A DNA stretch of 64,000 bases, from positions 3,169,501 to 3,233,500 of the forward strand of contig CM059974.1 of the NCBI GenBank assembly GCA_030490835.1, read 5' to 3'. Position numbers and translations under genes: made by a program. Of the stretch, positions 54,116-64,000 are shown piece by piece (positions within the stretch are counted from its first letter, which is position 1; each line of letters opens with the position of its first letter). Source of the stretch: Annona cherimola (lineage: Eukaryota > Streptophyta > Magnoliopsida > Magnoliales > Annonaceae). The notes under the pieces are model-generated. The model was not told the DNA's origin, searched no databases, and saw only the letters and a program-made list of their open reading frames with translations.

Positions 54116-56471
54116 AGATCATATACGCAGCACCTTTTCAACCGCATTCTATATCTAGTATCCAGCATAGCCAAATAATATTTACATACATGTGCGGATA
54201 AAAATTTTATTTTTATTTGTAGCAAACGTAAATTTTTGCGTTAAGTATTATTTTTGGTTGCACATTAACACAAAAAAATGTATTTGAGCAATTGCCACCA
54301 TACTTAATTTGAAGTCACAAATGTATAGCGAAATATGTAGATGCAGCTAAATTATGAAAGGCTAATATGACAAATTGGTATTTAGTTTTGCTTGTATATA
54401 TGTAACTCTTGTTCTATGTAATCTTTCTTTTATATTTTAATATTTATGAAAATTTTAATTCATATATCATATTTAGTATCATTTATATTATCATGAAAAT
54501 TTTTAATTTTTTTATATCATTATGCATGATCTTCATCTGCAAAAGTGTAAAATCATCGTTATAAAATAGCTTAATGAAAATATTAATTTTAAAATTGTAT
54601 TTTTAACTTCTAAACATCTAAAATATTATTAGTATTTGATTAAATAAGTTTATAAAGTATTATTACCTTTTAATACATATATAAATAGATTCAAGTATTT
54701 TTGTAAGTGACACACTAATTTTCAGCAAATGTGACTTGTGCATATATTTGACTTAGATGAAATTTTATCTTCTGATAAAAAATAATGTTAAACATAAAGA
54801 ATAAGATAGATTTTCAATTAAATATTAAAAATAAAAAAATTATACAGAACAACCTCTATTTAACCTTGTGACATAAAAAAAAATTACACAAAGCTTTTAA
54901 CGAACACCTGTTGTAATGCGGTTTCGATGAAATAAGACCCTCGTACAATTTATTTTCCCTTTTTCTTTAACTATTTATACCTTGTGGAGCCTTCCAACCA
55001 AGAACAGCTGTCTATTTCAATATCAGCTGAGATCACGACCGTTATTGCTGATGTCCATTTTTTGCCCGCACTGAGGAATTCACAACCCTCCTTCAACCCT
55101 TGCCCAACACGTATGATGAAATGAGTAGACGGAGAAGCCCAAAAGGCGAAACAAACGCCACGCATGGGTTAGGAGGCAGCCAGCCAGCCCGCCAGCTTTT
55201 CTTCTGGCACAGGCACGTTGGTGGAGTCCGAAAGAAAGAAAGTATGATAACCAAATTCGGACTTGGGACTACTTCAACGTGTATCATTGTGTTGCGGTAA
55301 TTGTTGTGGCGGACTAGTATATTTGATTAATTTCGAACCTTTGCAAAATAAATTTCATGTATTTGTGTTTTTTAAACGAGAAACTATACTCTTATAAGTC
55401 GATTAAGAGAATTTTTAGCATTTTTAGTTTCATGCGGTATCAGTACATGTTAATCACAAGGTCCATTTTGTCGTGGTTTGAAACTTATAGAACTTATTTC
55501 GCAAAATACATAAACATGTGCCGAGTGTAATTGTGCATATCTGCTGTCTCATCATCTTCATAAACTATTTTTAATTTTTCACTTATATAGTGTCAACTTC
55601 ATGAGTTATGTGGTATTATTTTTGACGATCATAAATTATATTCGGAGTAATCTTTAGAGTTTCTTATCTTATTTAATTGCTTCTAGTCATTTTTTACTTC
55701 TTTCTCTCGGTCTCGTACTATTTTTATTTGAATAAACCAAATTCTTTTAATTAGTGTCGTTTCAGGCCTACATTTTTTACTTTTTATATTACATAGCATG
55801 TCAACTCTATTAAAATAAAAGCTCACACTTCCAAAAGAAATCTCATCTTTTATATTTGATTTAACGTATATCGATCCTACTAATTTTACTTTTTCATATC
55901 ACTATCTTTATTTTAAATCATTACTTTTTATCCAGAAATTAATATTATCTTTGTAATTCTTTCGGAAGCTGTCTAAACAGAATCTTAATGAATTAGTTAT
56001 TTATTAGATTAAAACCATTTTCGATGTAGATTAAAAACCATTTTTATGCTTAAAATATTTAGTTAAAAAATGCATTTATCATATTAATAAAAGGGTTCGC
56101 GGACAATAAAACAAGATAACTTAAAAGTAAAAGTTTTACAGAGTTAAAATATTATATTTTAAGTGAAAAATCAGCTAATTTTGTAGCTTACCAAAATTTT
56201 TCATCAACGTGATAACTACATTCTCAATTAAACATATATTTTACTCACAATAGAATCCATTAAACCAACGGGCGTCTCTGGAGCTAATTCCAATATTCCT
56301 TCACCAACGTTACGAACTTCTTTTCCATTGTATTTTAAGTAAAAGCCAAACCAAACAAACATTCCCTGCTATTATGTTTGTTATGCACACACTGTCATGC
56401 CTCCGGCCAAAATCATCAGGAAGGGACATGACCCTTCCGTTGATCAAAGACATCCTGATCAAAGACGTCTT
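54116..56471. other. Intergenic sequence with a small higher-GC patch
   Basis: GC rises at 54960-55310, where overlapping 64-66 codon frames occur on both strands without domains. The remainder is AT-rich and featureless. Confidence 0.4.
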
Positions 56472-56772
56472 CGGATGTGTTTCAAATGATACAAGATTTT
56501 TAAATTGAATATGTATTTATGAGAAGAATATAATAATATATGTTGAAAATGAGTAGAATTGTATTAAAAATAGATAAAATTATGTTGAAAATTAAAAAAA
56601 ATATAATATTCTTAAATTGAATATGTATTTGTGAAGAGAATATAATAATATATGTTGGAAATGAGTAGAGTTGTATTAAAAAGAGAGAAAGTTATGTTGA
56701 AAATTAAAAAATTATACGAAGAATAATGGTATAAATTCAATTTAAAAATCTTGTATAGTTTAAAACATAGCA
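56472..56772. mobile_element. MITE-like element with an internal 112-bp tandem duplication
   Basis: Inverted ends TACAAGATTTTTAAATTGAA and its complement bracket two direct copies starting at 56501 and 56613 (period 112). The copies differ at scattered bases, so the duplication is not recent. No coding content. Confidence 0.65.
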
Positions 56773-57623
56773 TCGAACTTCCAAAACATTCCTCCTCATT
56801 CTAACCCATATCGCGCATGGACGATGCATTATGCACGTGTATGTTACCATTGAGCACATGCGTAACCATGACAGCTCATGGTAACAGCATTGACGCATAT
56901 ATACGTACGCATGATATCAACTCCAATTATGATATTTAGCTACTCTGCAAGTAAAAAAATTCCTTTCGGCACGTGTAATGATAGTTTGATAGACATCGAG
57001 GCAAAAGGGCGTAGAAAAGAATCAAAAGACATTTCCTTTCTACAAGAGCAGGGAGAGGAGTTGAAGGGCTACACCGTACACGTGAGCAGGTAGCCACCCA
57101 CCCTTTCTTGTTGGCACATGCACGTGGTAGAGAGTCAATCGTGGAGGGGGAGAATTAAGAAAGAAGGGAACAAAGAAGGGAGGAAAAGGAAAGAAAAAAA
57201 GCAAGGCTATCCATTTGATCATGATCGTGATCGTGATGCTTGCAATACAGACAGACATAAGCGACACACCCCACACACCTACCCCCGCCTCATCCATCTC
57301 CGCCAGCCCCACGTCGAACACCTGACAGGCAACTTCTGCTTGGCGCTACCAGCTGCTCAATCAATCCGTCGCCCCATCCTCCGAAAAATGCCAAAACCAA
57401 CCGCATCGCAGATCAACAGATACGTACAAATGATGCGACGACGAACGTCGCGGCTTCACAGCCACACAAGCTCTTCTACGCTCTCCTGCGCCCACGTCGC
57501 GCGTCCATGACCGGACACTTGCAGGGAGACTGCAGGTACGACGGCGGCAGCAGCAGCAGCTGTCCTTAGCGTTTCTTATCAGGAGTCAGGACCGTGACCT
57601 GCCGGCTCGCGGCGGAGCTGAGA
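56773..57623. other. Region 3' of the APRR2-like gene, higher GC
   Basis: GC is high from 57040. The 130-codon plus-strand frame at 57118-57510 is Arg/Lys/His-rich, without a domain. The interval is most likely 3' untranslated sequence and intergenic DNA. Confidence 0.4.
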
Positions 57624-59920
57624 TTAGGAGGACGACGACGTTGAGTTGGAGTTAGGGGGAATTCTGCGGATTCCTTTCCTGTGGAGCTCGCTGACGACGC
57701 TCTCCATGGACGGCGGCTTCAAGCCCAAGGGAAGCGGCAGCCATGGCTGGCTAATTACCTCCTTCACCACCCTGTCTATCACCTCCTCTGCCTGCATCTC
57801 GCCCCAAACCATGGGTATTTTCGTCATTTCATCTTATAAGGGGCCTAAGGCAAAATTGACGGGCGTTTTGTCTTTCGAAATGAAAAGAGGACTAGTTTCG
57901 GAAAGATGGAAGGATATTTTTGTGATTTTGAAAATTAAAAAGAGGCTAGTTACACAAGAATGAAGGGCATTTTCGTCAATTTATAGCTGGAATGACTTGA
58001 TGGAGATGAGTTACACAAAAATACGTTTACCCCTCAGAAAAAAAAATACGGAAGGTATTTTCGTCATTCGAAACCTCATTTACAAATAGAACTGCACTTT
58101 TTACATGTGTAATTGATATTTTAAGATAATAAAAAATATATTTATAAATGCTATGAAAATTAAAATATAGCATTTCTATGTAGGTGTGTTTGATAAGTTA
58201 TATTTGAAAGACGATGTATAATAAAAATTTTGGATTTTGAAATATATAAAGTAATTTTTAATCCCACCTTAATCCACATAAGTGAAAAAATAAGAAGAAA
58301 ATTTTTAAATTTACTTGTACACTAATTCTGGACACACGAAAAAAAATCAAAATCTATCATAGGCAACCATAGTGGTGAGTTGGTAACTAATGGAATTAGT
58401 ATATTGTTAAATGCATATGAATGCATAAATACATATTAAATAGGTCAATTGCAGGTAAATTAGATAGAGATGTATATACATCGATAAATATCTCTTTTAA
58501 TTGCGAAAAATAATTTATCCAAGTGCTGACTGGTCCACATTTAAGGCAATATCAGATCAATAATATGTATTGCTTTTTTTATAGTAATAATATGTACTGC
58601 AGCTCCAGTACAGCAGGAATGCTATTGTGCGGTTTGGGTTCAAACTTCAAAGCTCCGGCGTTTGCCTCGGCTCTTACGCTACTGGTAAAATATAAAAATT
58701 TAAATCCTAATTTTCAATTTAAGTTCATTTATAAAATTTAAACCTTAATCTTATTTATATAAATCAAGTTTGGGTTGAATTTTTAGTTGATAAATTTTCG
58801 TTTAAGTTAAAAGCTATAAAATTAAAATTTCATGTGAATATAAATTAATGTCATCTAGACAAAAATAATAATATATGGACTGCTTAAATTTAATAAATGA
58901 TAGTAATTTCTTCCTTATTTCTTTCATTATAAAAAGAGAACAACGTTGAGATGTTTTATTAATCCTTTAAAAAGTTCATTTTTTCAAACAACCTAAAACT
59001 CCTAATAGACACAACAAAGAAAATATTTAAAAATAAGAAATTAATATAAATAAATAAATTAGAGAACTAGAAAATTTAAAGCAATGGAACTGCTAGGAAG
59101 AAGAAGTACTGACCGCGTTGTAGAAGTCATTCCCTCCTTCCGTGCAGCCATAGCATCCCGCGCTACTCTGCATTTTGTTCAATACGCCGAATGATCAGGT
59201 GAGCGTCTGGGAAACATATGTATGTACCTTTGTAATTTAAAAATTCATACGAACCTTGGGCAATAGAGGAGGTTGGGATGGAACTACAGGGCAACCCCAT
59301 GCATCTGCGTTTATCTGAAACATGAAAGTTTACGTCAATTTCTGTGTGTATTTGGAAAGCCATAAATCTATCATATATTTTTTAAATGAGAGAAAATAAT
59401 ATAATATATTAAAAACAATCATTAATAGTGAAGAGAATAAGTTAAAATAGATAATTTAGTTATATAAAATTATTAAAAAATATAATAGTTATATAGGAAG
59501 GTAAATAATTAAAAAATAAAATAATTGTAGAGAGTGAACAGTTCTAAATTAATCAAATATGCCCAAAGGTGGTAAGAAATAAACGCCTGTTTTGGATATG
59601 TGTGTATTAAAAATTTATGGTAAGTGATGATGTTATTAAAATAGAATTTTTGTTAAAAAAAAGGAACAAAAAATGATTGGATCTGTGGAAAATGCTGCAG
59701 AAAATTTGATCCTAGGCGATGATTATTGACAGTGCTTTTTTTTTTTAGCGATCACGTTGCTTGCTTATGCTTTGTTGTTGATAAACGGAAGCGAATTCAG
59801 CAACTGATGTTCATCAATAATGGAGTATCAGCAACAATATTAATTTCTAATACCGTTTTCAAAGGTAAAAATTGGTGTAATGAAACGCTGGGGGGGTAGA
59901 GGAGGTGTGTGTGGGCGTGC

Positions 59921-59980
<60 letters not shown>

Positions 59981-62900
59981 CCCCAGGGTAAGTTCTCCAT
60001 TGCCAACTGTCTGGAGCTTGCCACATGGGGAAGCTGGGGTGGCCCCACATGTGCATTGCTGGTGGGGGGCAGCTGGGATGGCCCCAAACAGGGTAAATCT
60101 GATTTGAATTATAGGGAGGAAAGGCCAAGATTGGTCTATGCATACAATTCCTTTCCACTGGTTCCCTCTGTAGTTGCCATTTTGAGTCCTCCTTGGGCAA
60201 AATGTGCCTTCTATGCATCCTATACTTCTGCACAACCAATTACATAAAATGTTGCTCTTATTCATTTCTATTGGATTAAAACAACAAAATCACAAATCCC
60301 TTCTACCCTCTAAAATCTTTCTACAATTAAAATACCAATGGAATTTTTCTTCTTTTTAAAATGAAGCCAGGGTTGTGCCTCCACGGCATCCAGAAGTGGC
60401 TTACACGACTGTCACCATATTCAAATGATCAGAGGGATAGAACAAAAGGCCATTTTCTATTCCAATGATCCAAACTTCCAGATCATCCACTAACAACTGA
60501 ATATTGTTGCATGGACCAATGACCCTACTTAAAACAAATTTTCTAAGAAAGGTAGCCAAATCTTGCTAATTTTGGATAAGGGGGAAAAGTAGATCTTAAA
60601 CAGCAGGGTTAAGAAAAGGAAGGAAATGCTTTTACTGGACATGTGAGTAATTATTGAAGATAAAATGAATAAAAATAAATAACTTTTTTGAAGAAAAGAT
60701 ATGACATAATGATAGAAAATGTTAAGTTAATTAAAACAGCACAAGATCAATGCCCTAGTTATATGTTAACTAAAAAGGGCTAAGAAAATAAAAGATATTT
60801 ACAGCACACAAACCTGCAAGTGACTTGCAACATTGTGCCTTGTCAACCCTTCCACTTTCATCAGCTCCAAAATCTTTGAAGGAATGGCTTGGTCAATCCC
60901 CAACTGCTCAACTGCCTGCACAAAACGTCTGTGCAAATCTGGTGTCCAATCCACCTGAAATGCGAAGCCACATAAGATCATTCATCTTGGAACCTTAATA
61001 ACCAAAGGGAAGGAGGTGGGGGGTGTGGGGGCGGCTAAGATCAATTACTTTCATCTTCTTCCTGTTAGCCTTGCTGCCACTTGAATTAGGAAGAGGGGAT
61101 GCCTTCTTTTGGTTGCCATCCTCAGGTCCTGACTCAACATTTTCTCCATTTCGAGATTGCGAAGACATGGTGCTCCCTCTGTTAGCATTGCATTCGTAAT
61201 TCTTAGAATCATCAGCTGAATCCACTTCCTCTTCCATGCCAGGTTCCCGAGACAATGACTCTGCTTTGATAGTACCAACCATGTTGGCACTTGTATTTTC
61301 GACGGATTTTGATTCCAAACAGCTGATTCTCCTCAAGTCAACAGACTCTATATCATCTTCTTTGCTCTCTTTCTTTGCTGAACAATTGGATTGATCTTGG
61401 CAGTGCTCAGCATCTGATGATCTTCCACACTCCAACTGTGGGGTTGAAGGCGCAGGATATCTATTGCTTTCTGATGATTGCTCTTTGGCATTTCCATCAG
61501 CAAGAACCAAATTGTCTGTTTTAGATGATGTCTGATTTTCAACCTTGATTGTTTCTAGTTCAAGCTGAAGCATGGATGCAACTGTTTCTTTGATAGGTCT
61601 CAATGATTTGGGAACAGCTCCTCCTGCATTGAAGGCCTGTTCAGGGCCTACTACACTTAGAAATCTTTCCATTTTCAGTACATGGCAATACAATCATAAT
61701 TGTTAAGATAAACAAGACAAAAATAATATAACATGTCACTGGAATCCTGTTTGGAGAAAGTTTGCAAGATTTTTGGCCAATCAAATCCTCAAATTGCAAG
61801 AGGGTGACACGATCAAAAAGGGGGAAAAAAATCCTTAAAGTGCAGATGAATCCTTCATTTCTTACTTGAAACTGAAACAAATTATTCAAATGAGTTTCTG
61901 TTTCATTGAAGAGATTTTTTTTTCAGATTAGATTATGCACCTAAACATAGCCAAAATTTTCTACTCTGTGAGAAACATCCCAGCTTTGGGCCCACCTTAT
62001 GAACCACATGCTGCCATATGTTTCTGAGCTTGTCTTCAGAAAGAGGCTTCTGAAGGAACTCTGCTGCACCCATCTGGGGAAAACACAGATTACAACAAAG
62101 ATTAAACAAGCAAGCAAAAAAGCACAATTCTATCTGATAATTGTGAATGCCTGCATCATAAAGGAGATGAGAAAACGCACCGCAATGCACTTCATCGTGG
62201 TGCTGAGACAATGTGCACTGGATATCACTGAGTAATACAAATCCAATTTAATTAGAATCCAAGAGCAATGATCAAAGAAACCTCAAAACAGAAAGGTGCC
62301 ATAAAACAAATAATGGAAATGATTTTATTACAAATGCTTAAAATTTTCAAAAATGGATAAATTCATTTGATTGCAATATGTCATATTACGGATTAGTTGT
62401 TCTTGATAGAATGGATTAGTTATTCTAATTTGGCATAAAAATGCATCATGTGATTAGACAGAGCTTCTCAATCAGTGTCTATGCAAGGAAGGGCTGCACT
62501 CACTTATGGTGGGCAATTCCTTAGCCATCTCAAGAAACTTCACACTCCCATGGTTGTCTCCCTGGCTAACCTGAAACCATAGATTTCATTTCCAAGACAT
62601 CCATACACAGCAAAATTTATCCAAAATTTTGAGACATGATCACCTGCAGTGTATGTGGCCTAGGAGTTCATTACCTCTACCATAGCAACATGGAAACTAT
62701 CAGGCTCTTTAGAAATGGCTTCTAATGCTTCATTCTCATTGCAAAATAATGAAACTGCAACACAATAAGCAAAATTTCCAACTGTAAGCATATGCACCAG
62801 ATAAGTTAATATGAGCTACAATAGCGGTGCAGAAGGGCCCATGTTGCCAGTCCCACTTCGGTGGGAAAAAAATTTTTAATAATGATGATTAGCGCCTAAT

Positions 62901-63785
62901 GTACAACAAAAAACCTAGTCCCCCCGCCCGAAATTCAGCATTAGGTGAATTAAAGAAGGTGAAAAGTATTGCTCATACTCTCATATTAAATAATTAGGTG
63001 GCGAAAACTACTGCTCATATCGAGTAATCATGTTAAAGGAAAGTCACAGCTATAATTGGTTGGGAAGGTCGGGCCACTATGGCCTACATTTCGCATCCAC
63101 CAATCAAGTGACCCACGCCCATATAAACAAAAATAAGTGAATAACTGAAATTAAGGGCGTGTTTGGTAATGAGTAAAAGTTGTCAAGTTAAAACTTTTCA
63201 ATCTAAAACTTTTCACTCTCCACAACTATTCTATTTTTTAATCATTTCTTCACATTTTTCTATACAACTACTCTACTTTTCAATCATTTCTACGCAACTA
63301 CCAACACAACTAACCTATCTATTTCAACTTTATCCTATTTATTCTTCATCATTACCCATATTATATCACATCATTTGACAACTTCTACTCTTTACAATTT
63401 TTTATCAAAAGTTTTATCCGTTCCCAAACACACCCTAAGAAGAATCATACAAACTTCCAAAAAAAGAATAGTAGGCAGCCACCACAAGTGGCAGAGAATG
63501 CTTCAATGACCCCCCATCTGAAACATTGAGTGCTTCTAGAATCCAAAAATGGCGAATGATAGAATGCTAGTGTATTTTGAAAACAAAGATCCAGATCTGC
63601 TGATAATTGCTGCCAAAATTTTATGAGGAAGAGGAGGAAGACACGTTTTCTTTACCAATATAATCCATTTCTTCAAGCTTTGATTTTATCTCTGAAGCAG
63701 AGACGAGGTCTTCAACGAGGAGCAGGACGCGAAGGCCTTTCGGGAAGTCCTTCCAGCCGAGCAGATCATCCGCAGAGCAAACCAT
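57624..63785 (-). CDS. APRR2: Pseudo-response regulator with GARP/Myb-like domain, APRR2 type, eleven exons
   Basis: Exons (minus strand): 63785-63656, 62754-62675, 62570-62504, 62227-62181, 62073-61996, 61636-61049, 60954-60814, 60227-59982, 59314-59255, 59167-59114, 57791-57624. Phases close to 552 residues plus TAA, near Arabidopsis APRR2 (about 535). Residues 15-134 form a receiver-like domain: the phosphoacceptor Asp is replaced (VEV, Glu70), while Lys117 in FLQKP remains. An acidic, Ser-rich linker (135-330) follows. The GARP DNA-binding domain at 331-377 starts [19 protein letters not shown] and ends [12 protein letters not shown] Pro/Trp/His-rich region follows, then the conserved C-terminal [14 protein letters not shown] block. 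APRR2/GLK-related proteins are nuclear transcription factors affecting chloroplast development and fruit or stem pigmentation. ATG 63785 gives [20 protein letters not shown], which fits the family. The last acceptor (ATGCAG) has a weak pyrimidine tract but gives the expected joint. Confidence 0.92.
57811..58070. repeat. Degenerate direct repeats with a TATTTTCGTCATT motif
   Basis: At least four diverged units each begin with a form of GGRTATTTTCGTCATT and include AGAGGACTAGTT-like or GAGGCTAGTTACACAA phrases, about 50-90 bp apart. They lie in intron 10 of the APRR2-like gene, close to the last exon. Confidence 0.55.
58071..59113 (-). other. Remainder of intron 10 of the APRR2-like gene
   Basis: AT-rich, with no extra exon recognised. 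The intron runs 57792-59113, the longest of the gene. Confidence 0.6.
59360..59580. repeat. Decayed Tourist-like fragment in intron 8 of the APRR2-like gene
   Basis: AT-rich phrases such as TAAAATAGATAATTTAG and AATAATTGTAGAGAGTGAA resemble the interior of the Tourist-like family. The ends are lost. Confidence 0.4.
59921..59978. repeat. (GT)10(GA)19 compound microsatellite
   Basis: Ten GT units then nineteen GA units, plus strand. On the coding strand this is CT then CA repeats, and it overlaps the 5' splice site of intron 8 (GTATCT at 59981-59976). Confidence 0.92.
62755..63655 (-). other. Intron 1 of the APRR2-like gene
   Basis: 901 nt, starting GTAAAG and ending TTGCAG. It holds a Tourist-like MITE (63155-63435). 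Confidence 0.85.
63155..63435. mobile_element. Tourist-like MITE, copy B5, in intron 1 of the APRR2-like gene
   Basis: The 281-bp element has ends GGGCGTGTTTGG and CCAAACACACCC, flanked by TAA (63152-63154 and 63436-63438). It is closely related to copies B1-B4. The intron's splice sites are unaffected. Confidence 0.85.
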
Positions 63786-64000
63786 AGCTGGTTTCGCATC
63801 GTTTCTCAGGTAGCAATGGGACGACTTAGACCGAAGTCAGTGTTCAACATCTCAATAGTCCATCATGAAGCACAAAAGCTGCCAGCCAAAACACAAAAAC
63901 AAATCCAAAAAAGGGCAAAAAAAAATTCAGAATCCTGTACGATAATCCATTGATTTCAAATTATGGAAATACCCAACCCTGTTTTCACTAAATAAGTTCT
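63786..64000 (-). promoter_or_regulatory. 5' leader region of the APRR2-like gene, cut by the window edge
   Basis: Sequence directly upstream of ATG 63785. The transcription start and promoter are probably outside or at the window edge. No distinct motif was identified. Confidence 0.4.

Noticed and set aside
57118..57510. A 130-codon plus-strand frame beyond the 3' end of the APRR2-like gene
   Set aside because: Basic and His-rich composition with no domain and no splice or promoter support. It lies where 3' untranslated sequence is expected.
59840..60265. Long overlapping frames with Ser-Leu and Thr-His repeats
   Set aside because: The repeats are the translated CT/CA microsatellite. Only 59982-60227 is exon sequence of the APRR2-like gene.

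Overview
This window is plant nuclear DNA, almost certainly from an angiosperm. It holds three multi-exon minus-strand genes with plant-type proteins, canonical GT/AG introns and AT-rich introns, in a very AT-rich intergenic background full of small non-autonomous transposons. There are no operons, ribosome binding sites, CRISPR arrays or phage genes. I could not identify the species.

Layout. (1) 2381-7408 (-): a complete six-exon tetraspanin-type gene of the TOM2A family (280 aa), with two G-box palindromes and a young MITE just upstream of it (7934-8484). (2) 8485-19700: no convincing gene; Tourist-like, Mutator-like and other foldback MITEs, two SINEs with target-site duplications (17909-18087 and 18267-18569), and an unassigned higher-GC patch at 14640-15360. 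(3) 19851-about 26000 (-): a full-length ABCC (MRP-type) ABC transporter in ten exons, about 1,515 residues, whose 5' end is unresolved because the first large exon has no in-frame ATG. (4) 26000-57620: more repeats, two strong hairpins (29614-29683, 33137-33300), a nested hAT-like stack (51021-53008) and a few higher-GC islands that may be fragments of transcription units (27370-28030, 46100-46850, 48700-49480). (5) 57624-63785 (-): a complete eleven-exon pseudo-response-regulator/GARP transcription factor of the APRR2 type (552 aa), with a Tourist-like MITE in intron 1 and a CT/CA microsatellite touching one 5' splice site.

The three genes are not a pathway cluster: a membrane scaffold protein, a transporter and a nuclear regulator that happen to share a strand. 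I joined exons by hand from splice signals, reading frame and family resemblance. Exon lengths and phases close exactly in all three genes (843 nt, 4,548 nt and 1,659 nt including stop codons).

I found no convincing new biological system. The most distinctive signals are transposon-derived: MITE families with recognisable 3-, 8- and 9-bp target duplications, nested insertions, and two long hairpins that could produce small RNAs. No transposase or reverse transcriptase reading frame was recognised, so every element seen appears non-autonomous.
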